Shown here one piece after another: positions 18,429 through 27,344 of a stretch of DNA of 64,000 nucleotides. The DNA is from Fimbriimonadales bacterium (GTDB lineage Bacteria > Armatimonadota > Fimbriimonadia > Fimbriimonadales > ATM1), in assembly GCA_026129745.1 (NCBI GenBank), contig JAHCHL010000008.1, positions 1 to 64,000 on the forward strand, written 5' to 3'. A model generated the notes under the pieces. The model saw only the letters and a program-made list of their open reading frames with translations. It searched no databases and was not told the DNA's origin. The stretch's first letter is position 1. Every line of letters starts with the position of its first letter. A program made the position numbers and the translations under genes.

Positions 18429-19247
18429 ATGAACGAAGTTTCGGGGCCCGGCCAAGCCGGGCCTTTGCGTTTTGAATTGCCAACCAGGTCAAAGACGGTC
18501 AATCGATGGTCGCGCACATTGTGGTTGGCGATCTTGCTTGGTGTCACGGCACTCTGCTCTTGGCTCTACCTTCGAACTGTCCCGATTGCAAGTCCGGCGG
18601 AGGCTCTGGATCGCGGCGCGGAACTCTTGCGGTTTCGGAAGGTCCTGGTCGTGGTAGCTCACCCTGATGATGCTGAGTGGTACATCGGTGGAACACTGAG
18701 GATGCTGGCGAACTTCGGAGCTGAGACTCACGTCGTGGTCGCCACCGATGGCGAAAGTGGACCGAATCGTGTCGGTGCACCTGACTTAGCGTCCCAACGA
18801 CGGCGCGAGCAGCTTGCCGCCGCAGAAGTCAATGGCTATAGCCACGTCTACTTCTTGGGACTACCTGATCGCGTCGCGTCGAACGATCCGAACCTTAGAG
18901 GAGATTTGATCCGAATCTGGCGGTCGGTCGATCCTGATGTCGTGCTTACGTTCGATCCTGTCTTTCCGTCTCTGCCATATCTTCACACCGATCACCAAGG
19001 CATTGGAAAGGTTGTCATAGAATTGCGTCGATCGCAAGGCTTCACAGTTCCAATCTACTTATGGCAAACCAGGCGGCCCGACACGGCCGTGGATATTTCT
19101 TCAGTCCTTGACGTAAAGATCACGGCGCTTGAACAGCATACGAGCCAAGGGCTTTCGACTGGAGCAGAACGTCACCGACCATTTGCTAGGCGTGCCGGGT
19201 CGCTGTTTGGCATAGCCTATGGCGAATTGCTTCGGCGACTCGACTAA
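18429..19247 (+). CDS. PIG-L-family deacetylase with N-terminal membrane anchor
   Basis: A 272-residue protein of the PIG-L (LmbE) family, zinc-dependent N-acetylglucosaminyl deacetylases such as MshB or BshB. The metal motif is AHPDDAEW at 77-84, with the later His pair in HTDHQ near 188. One membrane helix at about 30-50 probably anchors it with the catalytic domain outside. The start is uncertain: the ATG at 18429 lies 8 bp after rpmI, but the rpmI terminator hairpin (18445-18473) falls inside the first 15 codons, so an in-frame TTG at 18465 or 18474 may be the true start. No ribosome site settles it. Confidence 0.88.
   Translation: MNEVSGPGQAGPLRFELPTRSKTVNRWSRTLWLAILLGVTALCSWLYLRTVPIASPAEALDRGAELLRFRKVLVVVAHPDDAEWYIGGTLRMLANFGAETHVVVATDGESGPNRVGAPDLASQRRREQLAAAEVNGYSHVYFLGLPDRVASNDPNLRGDLIRIWRSVDPDVVLTFDPVFPSLPYLHTDHQGIGKVVIELRRSQGFTVPIYLWQTRRPDTAVDISSVLDVKITALEQHTSQGLSTGAERHRPFARRAGSLFGIAYGELLRRLD
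18445..18473 (+). terminator. intrinsic terminator of infC-rpmI
   Basis: GGCCCGGC, loop CAA, GCCGGGCC, then TTTGCGTTTT. It lies 24 bp after the rpmI stop and inside the annotated 5' end of the PIG-L gene. Confidence 0.8.
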
Positions 19248-19281
19248 GTGAACTTGGCACAATTAGTGCCGGGACAGGAAC

Positions 19282-19473
19282 ATGCGAATATTGAAGCGAC
19301 TTGTTCTCCTGGTCGCTGGTGGGCTTATCGCGATCTGTGCAATGAACTGGCTACAGACTGTAGGCGAGTCGGGCGGGTATGTGTCCGGAGAAGGCGTTAG
19401 CTCAGCTAAAGGGCCGATGGTTCGAGAGCTCCTCAATGACCCAGTCTACGACCGGTCCCCCCGATCAAATTAG
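19282..19473 (+). CDS. small membrane protein, hypothetical
   Basis: A 63-residue frame with one N-terminal hydrophobic helix after basic residues (MRILKRLVLLVAGGLIAICA) and a polar tail. It could be a small anchored or secreted peptide. AGGAAC precedes the ATG by a few bases. Its last 9 bp overlap the end of the convergent mgtE. There is no recognised family; it could be spurious. Confidence 0.45.
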   Translation: MRILKRLVLLVAGGLIAICAMNWLQTVGESGGYVSGEGVSSAKGPMVRELLNDPVYDRSPRSN

Positions 19474-20817
19474 AAATGCAGCAGCGAGCCCAAGCACAAG
19501 CCAGAAGCCAATAACGTCGGTGATCGTTGTCAGCAGCGGCATTGAGGCGACTGCTGGATCGATCTTTGCTCGGCGAAGAATCAGTGGCAGCAACCCGCCG
19601 ATAATCACAGCGACCAAGTTGCTTCCAGCAATTGCTACTGAGGCCAGCAAACCAAGTGACAGCGAGTCTTGCCAAAAGCCGATGATGAGTCCAAGGAGAA
19701 CGGCGAGTGCTATACCGTTGATCAGCCCAATACCCGCTTCCTTGAACACGACTGTCATAAACTCGCGAGCGTCCAGCCTCTGCATCGCAAGCTCTCTAAT
19801 TGTAACGGCTATCGCCTGCGAACCGGCTCCTCCACCCATGTCGGAGACAATCGGCATGATGACCGCCAGAGCTGGCAACAATTCGACGGTTCCTTTGTAA
19901 CTCGATATCACACTCGCAGGAATGAGATTTAGAATCACCTTGGCAGTGAGCCAAAGAAGCCGTCGAGAAGCTCGCCTAAACAGCGGCATTTCCCTCACTT
20001 CTTCTCCCGTGACGATGCCGCTCATTTGCATCAGTTCCTCTTCCGACTCCTCAAGTTCGTAATCTTGTATGTCTTCCTGCAGCACCGCGCCCAGGAGTCG
20101 ACCGGCCTCATCTACCACCGGCAGTGCGAGAAAGTTGGTTCGCCGCATCTGCTTGGCAACTTCTTCGGCTGGCATCATAGCGGGAACGGACTCTGCCTCT
20201 TCCATGATTTCTTGAACTGTCGCTCCTGCCTGACAGAGAATCAGCCCGCGTGTCGTCACGACGCCTTTTAGACGGTTCTCCTCATCGACTGCATAGATGT
20301 AGCCGACGGGAAACTCTGCAAACTGCTCTGCGTTTTCGCGCAGCATTCGTACCGTATCTCTGGCAGTAAAACTCGCGGGAACGGTGATGATCTCCTTCTG
20401 CATGAGGCCGCCGGCGGTGTCTTCTGGATACGCGATCAGCTCTCGGACTTCTGCCGCCTCGTCGGCTTCGAGGTGCTCGATAATTGCTTCTGCTGCCTCA
20501 TCTGGCAACTCTTGGAGAATGTCCACCTCCTCGTCCGTGTACATCTCGCCCAAGATTGCGGCGGCATCCTCTGGGCTCATGCTTTGAATCGCGCTGCTTC
20601 TGATGTCGTCGTCGAGTTCCTCGACGACTGTTGCCGCAGTTTCGCGGTCGATAGCAAGCAGTGCTTGGGGCCGGAGCTTCGGCGCTAAGTCGGTGATAAC
20701 AGCGGCAATATCGTGGGGGTGAAGGCTCTCAAGCAAAGCCGATGCCTCGCGGGCTCGTCCTTCTTCAAGCAACTCTTCAAGCCGCTCGCCAAGCTCTACC
20801 GAGGTATGTTCGGACAT
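19465..20817 (-). CDS. mgtE: magnesium transporter MgtE
   Basis: A 450-residue Mg2+ channel. The cytosolic N-domain of helical repeats (LLESLHPHDIAAVITDL, SPEDAAAILGEM, LPDEAAEAIIEHL) is followed by a pair of CBS domains (about 130-255, including VVDEAGRLLGAV), a plug helix, and five membrane helices with the pore segments near PIVSDMGGGAGSQ and the C-terminal TTITDVIGFWL. The N and CBS domains close the channel at high Mg2+. The ATG at 20815-20817 was chosen because homology starts there; the frame is open 16 codons further. It converges with the small membrane gene. Confidence 0.95.
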   Translation of the reverse strand: MSEHTSVELGERLEELLEEGRAREASALLESLHPHDIAAVITDLAPKLRPQALLAIDRETAATVVEELDDDIRSSAIQSMSPEDAAAILGEMYTDEEVDILQELPDEAAEAIIEHLEADEAAEVRELIAYPEDTAGGLMQKEIITVPASFTARDTVRMLRENAEQFAEFPVGYIYAVDEENRLKGVVTTRGLILCQAGATVQEIMEEAESVPAMMPAEEVAKQMRRTNFLALPVVDEAGRLLGAVLQEDIQDYELEESEEELMQMSGIVTGEEVREMPLFRRASRRLLWLTAKVILNLIPASVISSYKGTVELLPALAVIMPIVSDMGGGAGSQAIAVTIRELAMQRLDAREFMTVVFKEAGIGLINGIALAVLLGLIIGFWQDSLSLGLLASVAIAGSNLVAVIIGGLLPLILRRAKIDPAVASMPLLTTITDVIGFWLVLGLAAAFLI

Positions 20818-20905
20818 GGATGGGAGTTCGGGGGAGGTTACCCTTTCGTATGTCCTTGAACACACTCCCTTTCAATCCGTAGACCGTTAAGACCATGATA
20901 GAGAC

Positions 20906-22525
20906 ATGAGATTGTTTCTTGCGCTCCTATCGGTTTTGGCTTTGGCGGTCGTCGGATGCGGCAAAGGCAAGTTTGGGTCGTCGGCAGAGGGCAAGCTCGA
21001 CCATGTCCTCGTGGCGACGATTGCAAGCAACCCGACCAAGCTTGACCCGGCTCAAGTTGAAGATGGGGACACCATCGACGTCCTGAATCAGATATTCGAA
21101 GGTTTGGTCGAGTACAACGAAAAGAACGAACTCGTCGGAAATCTTGCCGAGTCTTGGAGCGTGACCGATGATGGTCTCGTTTACACCTTCAAGCTTAAGA
21201 AGGGCGTGAAGTTTCACTCTGGTCGCGAGATGACCGCAGAGGACGTCAAGTACAGCTGGGATCGGGCAGCGCACCCAGATGTCCTAAGCGGAACGGTTGG
21301 CACAGAAACCGAAGCGGGTTACATGAGCGACATCGTCGGCTTTGAAGACGTCGTGGCTGGGAGGTCGCAAAGCATTTCGGGTGTCCGAGTCATCGATCCG
21401 CACACGTTGGAAGTTCGCATCAAAGCGGTTCGCGCCTATTGGCCAATGTACTTGCAATACCCGTGCTATTACGTTGTTGACAAGGACCATGCAGGATTGA
21501 AGCCAATGGTGGAAGTGAGTCAGATGGTCGGAACAGGTCCATTCAGGATGGAGAAGTTCATCGACAATCAAGAGATCCACATGACCCGTTTCGATGATTA
21601 CCACAAAGGAACACCCAAACTTCAAACCATCAAACGACTTGTCGCAAAGGACGCGCAAAACAGGCTTCAGCTTTACCAAGCAGGCAGAGCGGACTGGGTT
21701 CCGATCGAGCGACAGGACAAAGTGGTTGTCGACCGAGATCCGGAACTGAAGGAAGCATTAGTCGTCGTTGACCGTGCAGCAATTTGGTACGTGGGATTCG
21801 CTCCCAAAGTCTACGAACCATTTCGAGATCGTCGAGTACGGCGCGCATTCGCAATGGCGATCGACAAGGATCGAATCATCAAACAAGGATTCGATTCAAT
21901 CAATCAGAAAGCAGAAGGCATCGTTCCTCCGGCAGTGCCTGGCCACGATCCGAACTTCAAAGGAATTCAGTTCAATCCTGAAGAAGCCAAGCGACTGCTC
22001 GCCGAAGCCGGTTATCCGAACGGTCGCGGGATGCCGCCGCTAAAAATGTACTACCGTGCGGACCGTCACGATCCAAAAGTCGTTTCAGAAATGGTTGCTC
22101 AGGATTTGCGCGCAAATCTTGGGATAACTGTTGAGCTTGCGCCAACAGAATGGAAGGCATTGCTCGAGTTGCGTACAAAGGGTGAGTTGCCCTTCTTTCA
22201 TTTGAGATGGGGTGCCGACTACTTGGATCCGCAGAACTTTCTTTCGTTTATGCTGCACTCAAAAGCTAAAGAGAACACTTTGGGTTGGTCGAACCAAGAG
22301 TTTGATTGGCGGTGCGATCGCGCCGATTCACTGCCAATCGATCAGCAGGCAGAAAGATTCAGACTGTATCGAGAGGCTGAACGGATCGCTGTAGAAGACG
22401 CGATTTGGATACCGATCTATTTCCAGCGGGATCTTGAGTTAGTCCGACCTGGCGTAACCGGAATTCGCAGATCATCGATGGGGCCGTTGCCGCATACAGA
22501 AACAGAAGTTGTCTGGAGCAAGTAG
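20906..22525 (+). CDS. peptide/nickel-type ABC transporter substrate-binding lipoprotein
   Basis: A 539-residue SBP_bac_5 family protein. The leader MRLFLALLSVLALAVVGCG ends in a VVGC lipobox, so it is lipid-anchored outside the inner membrane. Typical segments are LDPAQVEDGDTIDVLNQIFEGL, LAESWSVTDDGLVYTFKLKKGVKFH, ALEVRI-like DPHTLEVRI, and RVRRAFAMAIDKDRII. It delivers oligopeptides or similar ligands to the two permeases that follow (overlap 17 bp, then 4 bp). No ATPase gene of this system is in the window. Confidence 0.94.
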   Translation: MRLFLALLSVLALAVVGCGKGKFGSSAEGKLDHVLVATIASNPTKLDPAQVEDGDTIDVLNQIFEGLVEYNEKNELVGNLAESWSVTDDGLVYTFKLKKGVKFHSGREMTAEDVKYSWDRAAHPDVLSGTVGTETEAGYMSDIVGFEDVVAGRSQSISGVRVIDPHTLEVRIKAVRAYWPMYLQYPCYYVVDKDHAGLKPMVEVSQMVGTGPFRMEKFIDNQEIHMTRFDDYHKGTPKLQTIKRLVAKDAQNRLQLYQAGRADWVPIERQDKVVVDRDPELKEALVVVDRAAIWYVGFAPKVYEPFRDRRVRRAFAMAIDKDRIIKQGFDSINQKAEGIVPPAVPGHDPNFKGIQFNPEEAKRLLAEAGYPNGRGMPPLKMYYRADRHDPKVVSEMVAQDLRANLGITVELAPTEWKALLELRTKGELPFFHLRWGADYLDPQNFLSFMLHSKAKENTLGWSNQEFDWRCDRADSLPIDQQAERFRLYREAERIAVEDAIWIPIYFQRDLELVRPGVTGIRRSSMGPLPHTETEVVWSK

Positions 22526-23528
22526 TTCCGCAAGTTCGTTTGGCGGAGTTCGCTCAAGCCGGCGCTCAAAGGCATCTGTCCTATGGCAGATTGGCTCTCG
22601 CTTGCTGTGGGCAATTCCAACTCTCTTGTTCATAACATTCGTGACGTTTGTGATCGCGGAACTAACTCCTGGCGATGCTGCGACTGTGATGGCAGGAGAG
22701 AAAGGCGCAAGTAATCCAGAGATTATCGAACGATACAGGAAGGAGTTTGGACTTGATAGGCCGTTTTTGGAGCGCTACGGAAAGTTTCTTGTCGGTGCCG
22801 TGCAGCTCGACTTCGGCAAGTCGTGGTTTCCTCCCTACGGCGAAATCAAGGGCGTTGTTTTAAGCGGACTTAAACTCACGGCGCTGCTTGCAGCGCTCGC
22901 AATCGGACTTGCGGCATTGGTCGGAGTCAGTCTCGGCACAATTGCAGGCATTTGGCACAACAAATGGCCGGATCAAGTTGCAACCACCTTTTCAACGTTG
23001 GGTATTTGCATTCCGAATTTCGTGCTTGCGCCGGTACTGGTCTACATATTCGCCATTCAATTGCAAGCATTGCCGGAAACGTGGGTTCCCAATCCGCCGG
23101 AAGGAGTTGTTTGGTATCTCATACTTCCCGTCGTCATCCTTTCACTTCGACCAGCTGCTGTCATAACTCGCCTCACGCGTGCAAGCATGGTCGACACTTT
23201 GAGTCAAGACTTCATTAGAACCGCATTTGCGAAGGGAGTACCGTTTTGGCGTGTGATGCTCAAACACGCTCTGCGCAATTCGCTCGTACCAATCGTCACA
23301 GCGATCGGAACAAGTTTTGGATACCTGCTCACCGGCTCGTTCATCCTTGAAACGTTCTTTCGGATTCCAGGACTCGGCTTCAAGTCGATCGATGCCATTT
23401 ATCAAGGGGATCAACCAATCATTCAGGCAACCGTTGTGCTCTTTGCGATGCTTTTTATCCTGATCAACTTGATCGTCGATGTGCTGTTGCCGATGCTCGA
23501 TCCAAGAATTAGAGAGGGTTCCGCGTGA
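22509..23528 (+). CDS. peptide-type ABC transporter permease (DppB-like)
   Basis: A 339-residue permease with about six membrane helices. It shows the DppB/OppB features: an N-terminal helix then FVIAELTPGDAA, a periplasmic region with RYRKEFGLDRPFLERYGKFL, and the EAA-type loop SQDFIRTAFAKGVPFWRVMLKHALRNSLVP, which contacts the ATPase. The only start giving a full protein is a TTG at 22509 inside the upstream gene; the first 25 residues are low-complexity Ser/Arg and the real start could be slightly different. Confidence 0.9.
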   Translation: MSGASSSASSFGGVRSSRRSKASVLWQIGSRLLWAIPTLLFITFVTFVIAELTPGDAATVMAGEKGASNPEIIERYRKEFGLDRPFLERYGKFLVGAVQLDFGKSWFPPYGEIKGVVLSGLKLTALLAALAIGLAALVGVSLGTIAGIWHNKWPDQVATTFSTLGICIPNFVLAPVLVYIFAIQLQALPETWVPNPPEGVVWYLILPVVILSLRPAAVITRLTRASMVDTLSQDFIRTAFAKGVPFWRVMLKHALRNSLVPIVTAIGTSFGYLLTGSFILETFFRIPGLGFKSIDAIYQGDQPIIQATVVLFAMLFILINLIVDVLLPMLDPRIREGSA

Positions 23529-24376
23529 AAAGAAACTGGCTCTTTTACATTGGAGTCGCTTTCTTAGCATTGATTTGCTTGTTCGCGGTCTTTGGCCCAA
23601 TGCGCTACGACGTGACGGCGCAAGTCGGTGACAAGTTGTTGCCGCCCAGTGGGAAGTTTTGGCTGGGCACCGACCATTTGGGCAGAGACATCTTTTCGCG
23701 TTTAGCATTCGGTGCACGGCTTAGCCTTATGATCGGTGTGGCAGTTCAGGCTGTCGCGATTTGCATTGGACTCTTGGTTGGCACAACCGCTGGCTATGGT
23801 CCGAGATGGGCGAATGTGCTGTTGATGCGTTTTACAGATGCGATGTTCGCATTCCCCGACATACTGCTTGCAATCCTGGTGATGGGTTTAGTTCGGGCAA
23901 GCAAAGAAAGTCTCTTCGCTGGCCTTCCGCCACTTTTGTCAGGAGTTCTGCCTGTGTTCGCAGCGCTTGCAGTTGTTGGGTGGCCCACGATGGCGCGTTT
24001 GGTGCGCAACCAAGTGCTTAGTCTGAAGGAACAGGAATTCGTGACAGCGAGCCGCGTCCTCGGTGCAGGCCACGGCCATGTAGTGTTCAAACACATTCTT
24101 CCTCACATCTGGGGCTTGATCCTTGCCGTTGCAATGGTTGGGATGGCCATGGTTATTCTGGCTGAAGGCGCGTTGTCGTTCCTTGGCATCGGCGTACCTC
24201 CGCCCTATCCTTCTTGGGGTTCGATGATTAATGACGCGCGGCAGTATATGGCTGCATATCCCACGTTGCTGCTCTGGCCATGCTTGGCTCTTAGCCTGAC
24301 CATTCTTGCCTTGAACTTTGTTGGTGACGGCTTGCGAGATCGGTTCGATCCCAAGTTCTCAGGACGTTCCGCCTAG
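23525..24376 (+). CDS. peptide-type ABC transporter permease (DppC-like)
   Basis: A 283-residue permease, partner of the DppB-like protein. It has the DppC pattern FWLGTDHLGRDIFSRLAFGARLSL near the N-terminus and the loop LSLKEQEFVTASRVLGAGHGHVVFKHILPH, plus ILAEGALSFLGIGVPPPYPSWGSM. The GTG start overlaps the preceding stop (GTGA), so it is translationally coupled. The TAG stop lies in the middle of an 18-bp perfect palindrome. Confidence 0.93.
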   Translation: MKRNWLFYIGVAFLALICLFAVFGPMRYDVTAQVGDKLLPPSGKFWLGTDHLGRDIFSRLAFGARLSLMIGVAVQAVAICIGLLVGTTAGYGPRWANVLLMRFTDAMFAFPDILLAILVMGLVRASKESLFAGLPPLLSGVLPVFAALAVVGWPTMARLVRNQVLSLKEQEFVTASRVLGAGHGHVVFKHILPHIWGLILAVAMVGMAMVILAEGALSFLGIGVPPPYPSWGSMINDARQYMAAYPTLLLWPCLALSLTILALNFVGDGLRDRFDPKFSGRSA

Positions 24377-24383
24377 GCGGAAC
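24366..24383. repeat. 18-bp perfect palindrome over the permease stop codon
   Basis: GTTCCGCCTAGGCGGAAC equals its own reverse complement and contains the TAG stop at 24374-24376. It could fold as a 3'-end hairpin; there is no T-run after it. Confidence 0.6.
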
Positions 24384-24445
24384 TGGCACCTGTCAGCGTT
24401 GGGTATTAATAATTCGGCACTCAAGAGAACAGGAGGTACTGACTA

Positions 24446-25510
24446 ATGTCTGCAATGCAAGTTGGTCTTTTGGCAGCGGCGGTCGTTGCGTCGGGCACCA
24501 TATGCTGGACCAAATCAGATCTAGGTAAGGAACTCTCAGCTGACAATTCTCGCGCTAGCTTTGTTTCTCCGGCGGCGCTCTTGAACGAAAGCAGTGAAAC
24601 CCAGACAGGCAGGTCCGAGCAATTCGCCCAAGATCCTGCATTGGATGCGAGGGTCAGTGTCAGCTTCCATGGTTCGACATTTGACGATGTTCTTCGGTGG
24701 CTGAATTCGCTGGGCATCAACTTTGCAGTCGACAGCAACTCCGCTAAACCAGAAGCGGCGCTGACGATGAAGATCGAGAATCAGGCTCTGCGAGACGTAC
24801 TTGCAGCAATAGCGGAGATTTTTGGAGGCGTTTGGGAAACTCAAGGGTCCATTTACATTTTCAAGCCACTGCGACCTGACGTGGATTCGGTTGCAAGCGC
24901 GGCGCAGCAGAGAGATCGTGGCTCAGAGCCGCTAAGTGAAAAGGATAGAAGACGAATCGAAGAACTAAACAAGCGGCTACGCGATTGGGCCGAGCGGTTT
25001 GCTAAGGGCGAAACTGAATTCATGATTCCTCTGAATGAGTTCTTCATCGATCGAGGCAACCTTGATTGGGATGGGTCGGGCGCAAGTGAGTCGATTCGCA
25101 AATTCCTTGAGAATTGGGCCGAGAAGGGAGAGTTGAAAGAGTTCCCTGGTGGCCAGTTGTTCATTTGGCCGAAGAGAGCCGACGGAAAGCTTTTTGAGCG
25201 AAAAGACCTTGACCCAAAGCAACGAGAGTTCATTGAAAGGTTTCTTTCGGAGAACTGGCCGAAGTTGTTTCCAAATGTCAATGACTCCGACCGATTTGGC
25301 AATTTTCCTCAGATTCGACTCGGCGGAAACTTGAATCAGTTGTTCGAGAGCATTACCCCTGAACAGTGGAGCATTCATGAGGCCAAGGGACATCTCTCTG
25401 TCAGCGACCTGACCGATGCTCAACGAGACCTGATTGGAGTGCAAGGTGGACACAAGGTATCGATCAGCATTTCGGTGGCAGGTCGAACGCTCCGAATACG
25501 CTCCGAATAG
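24446..25510 (+). CDS. exported protein with STN-like (secretin/TonB short N-terminal) domain
   Basis: A 354-residue protein. The N-terminus is hydrophobic (MQVGLLAAAVVASGTICW), consistent with a signal peptide or anchor. Residues about 70-147 (VSVSFHGSTFDDVLRWLNSL, then LTMKIENQALRDVLAAIAEI and GSIYIFKP) match the STN fold found at the start of secretins and TonB-dependent receptors. No barrel or secretin domain follows; the C-terminal 200 residues are charged, helical and unrecognised (RIEELNKRLRDWAERF, KQREFIERFLSENWPKLFP). A strong ribosome site, CAGGAGG, precedes the ATG. Function unknown. Confidence 0.72.
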   Translation: MSAMQVGLLAAAVVASGTICWTKSDLGKELSADNSRASFVSPAALLNESSETQTGRSEQFAQDPALDARVSVSFHGSTFDDVLRWLNSLGINFAVDSNSAKPEAALTMKIENQALRDVLAAIAEIFGGVWETQGSIYIFKPLRPDVDSVASAAQQRDRGSEPLSEKDRRRIEELNKRLRDWAERFAKGETEFMIPLNEFFIDRGNLDWDGSGASESIRKFLENWAEKGELKEFPGGQLFIWPKRADGKLFERKDLDPKQREFIERFLSENWPKLFPNVNDSDRFGNFPQIRLGGNLNQLFESITPEQWSIHEAKGHLSVSDLTDAQRDLIGVQGGHKVSISISVAGRTLRIRSE

Positions 25511-25534
25511 ACTTTCCGTTTGGAGAGAGGATAC

Positions 25535-25565
25535 AAGGGGTCGCTCCGCTGAGGAGTGGCCCCTT
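25535..25565 (+). terminator. hairpin after the STN-like gene
   Basis: AAGGGGTCGCTCC and GGAGTGGCCCCTT pair over 13 bp with two G-U pairs and a 5-nt loop. There is no T-run on the plus strand. Confidence 0.55.
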
Positions 25566-25590
25566 CACCTCAAGTAGTACAATCTCGGCA

Positions 25591-26313
25591 ATGCTTCCGT
25601 TTCCGCCACCGTTGCTGCCGGAGCCGATTACGGTTCCCGGTAACGTCGCTGACGGGGATTACAACGTTCGCGTGCGATTCGTCAAGGTTGTGGGACTATC
25701 CCATCTGCTGTCGATTGCGATGTTAGGCGCAGTGGTCGCGCTTTGCCTGAGGCCCAGCTCGATGGTCGAATTGTCTCAGCGTGGACCAGAAAGGCTCGTG
25801 CCCTTAGCGTTTCTTGCGTTGATCGCTCTATCGATCGGGCGGCGGCTTGCGCCTGTCTTCCAGTTCTTTGTTCTCGTCGCTCTGATGCTGTCCGCAGGTG
25901 CAGCTCTGAGTTTTTGGATCGCCTCTTGGCATGACTCCTTCCCTGAGTTCATGGAGGCGGCAGGGTACACGCTACTTTCGGCCTGGGGGGCGCTTGTGCT
26001 GTACAACCTACTTTGCGGGCGAGACTACAGTTTCGTAGGCGAATTTGTGCTCTCTTGGATTGCTTCAATAGCGGTAGCAGTTTTTGCTTCAATCCACTTT
26101 AGGCTTACAGTAGCGGAAGGTCTGACGTTGGGGGTCGCAGCTACCTCTGCCCTCGTTTATTGGACGTACGACCTTGCGATGATTCTCAGAAGGAGGACGC
26201 CTGCCGAACCGTTCCAAGCAATCGTGGATCTTTATCGAGATTTGTTGAATTTTGTGGGGTTTCCGGTCCGAATCTTGCGTATGCCGAAAAGAAAGGGTAG
26301 GACAGCAGTCTGA
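25591..26313 (+). CDS. polytopic membrane protein, possibly BI-1/YccA-like
   Basis: A 240-residue protein with about seven membrane helices. The C-terminal part (VYWTYDLAMILRR, then AIVDLYRDLLNFVGFPVRIL) resembles the Bax-inhibitor-1/YccA family pattern YD....  .AL.LYLD.INLF..LLR. The family includes pH- and calcium-responsive leak channels. Overall similarity is faint and a different membrane family is possible. Its stop overlaps the start of the DAHP synthase gene by one base. Confidence 0.55.
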   Translation: MLPFPPPLLPEPITVPGNVADGDYNVRVRFVKVVGLSHLLSIAMLGAVVALCLRPSSMVELSQRGPERLVPLAFLALIALSIGRRLAPVFQFFVLVALMLSAGAALSFWIASWHDSFPEFMEAAGYTLLSAWGALVLYNLLCGRDYSFVGEFVLSWIASIAVAVFASIHFRLTVAEGLTLGVAATSALVYWTYDLAMILRRRTPAEPFQAIVDLYRDLLNFVGFPVRILRMPKRKGRTAV

Positions 26314-27344
26314 TGGTCGTCGTCATGCATCCGGACGCAACCGAGGAGCAAATCCAAGGCGTATGCGCAGTAATCGAGAAGCACGGGCTCGAGCCATTGC
26401 TCATGCCAGGGAACGTTATGGCGATCGGCATACCATCTGCCATACCCACGGATTTGAGAGACCCTCTTGAGCAGAGGCTGTCGATATTGCCGGGTGTAAG
26501 CAAGGTAACACAAGTCAGCCGGAGCTACAAGCTTGCTTCGCGTGAATTTCATCCTTCAGACACAGTTGTAGATGTCGGAGGAGTTCGGTTTGGTGACCCG
26601 GAGATCGTTGTTATTGCTGGCCCTTGTAGCATTGAAAGCTATGAGCAATTGAAAGATGCTGCCATGGCGGTTAAAGCTGCCGGCGCGAAGGTATTGCGAG
26701 GGGGCGCTTTCAAGCCGCGAACATCTCCCTATGCATTCCAGGGGCTTGCCGAAGAGGGCCTGAAAATAATGCAGCAAGTTGGTCAAGAGATTGGAATCAA
26801 GACTATCTCTGAAGTCATGTCTCCAGATATGGTGGGACTTGTTGCGAGTTACGTTGACATTTTGCAGATCGGTGCACGCAGCATGCAAAACTATCCCCTG
26901 CTGATCGAAGCTGGCAGAAGTGGACACCCAGTCTTTTTAAAGCGCGGTCCGGCTGCGACACTCGATGAATTCTTGCTTGCGGCCGAATACGTGCTGTCGA
27001 ACGGCAATCCGAATGTCATTCTCTGCGAGAGAGGAATCGTTCCTATCGATCGAGCCTATACACGCAATACTCTCGACTTGAACGCTGTCCCTGTGTTGCG
27101 TGACCAAACGCATCTTCCGATTGTAGTCGATCCGAGTCACGGCGTAGGAGTCGCAAAGTACGTGCCCGCACTCGCTTGCGCTGCAGTCGCTGCAGGTGCC
27201 GACGGACTTATGATTGAGGTTCACCCCAACCCCGGGGATGCTGTATCCGACGCAGCACAAACGCTATCTCCAGACAGCTTTTGCCAAATGATGGAACGTG
27301 TAGCCGCATTTGCGAATGTCGCCGGCAGACGACTTAAAGCGTAG
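26313..27344 (+). CDS. aroF: 3-deoxy-7-phosphoheptulonate synthase (DAHP synthase, type I-beta)
   Basis: First enzyme of the shikimate pathway, joining phosphoenolpyruvate and erythrose 4-phosphate. The 343-residue protein has an N-terminal ferredoxin-like regulatory domain (about 1-75, VVMHPDATEEQIQGV) and a TIM barrel with AGPCSIESYEQL, LRGGAFKPRTSPYAFQGL, ISEVM, DILQIGARSMQN, FLKRGPAATLDEFL, CERGI, RNTLDL, DPSHGVG and MIEVHPNP. The catalytic Cys, Lys, His and metal ligands all appear in place. The ATG overlaps the upstream membrane-protein stop (ATGG/TGA). Confidence 0.96.
   Translation: MVVVMHPDATEEQIQGVCAVIEKHGLEPLLMPGNVMAIGIPSAIPTDLRDPLEQRLSILPGVSKVTQVSRSYKLASREFHPSDTVVDVGGVRFGDPEIVVIAGPCSIESYEQLKDAAMAVKAAGAKVLRGGAFKPRTSPYAFQGLAEEGLKIMQQVGQEIGIKTISEVMSPDMVGLVASYVDILQIGARSMQNYPLLIEAGRSGHPVFLKRGPAATLDEFLLAAEYVLSNGNPNVILCERGIVPIDRAYTRNTLDLNAVPVLRDQTHLPIVVDPSHGVGVAKYVPALACAAVAAGADGLMIEVHPNPGDAVSDAAQTLSPDSFCQMMERVAAFANVAGRRLKA

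Noticed and set aside
19390..19460. tRNA-like strings (GTTAGCTCAG and GGTTCGAGAGCTCC) suggesting a tRNA gene
   Set aside because: The D-arm-like and T-arm-like strings are only about 24 nt apart, leaving no room for an anticodon arm, and no acceptor stem pairs.
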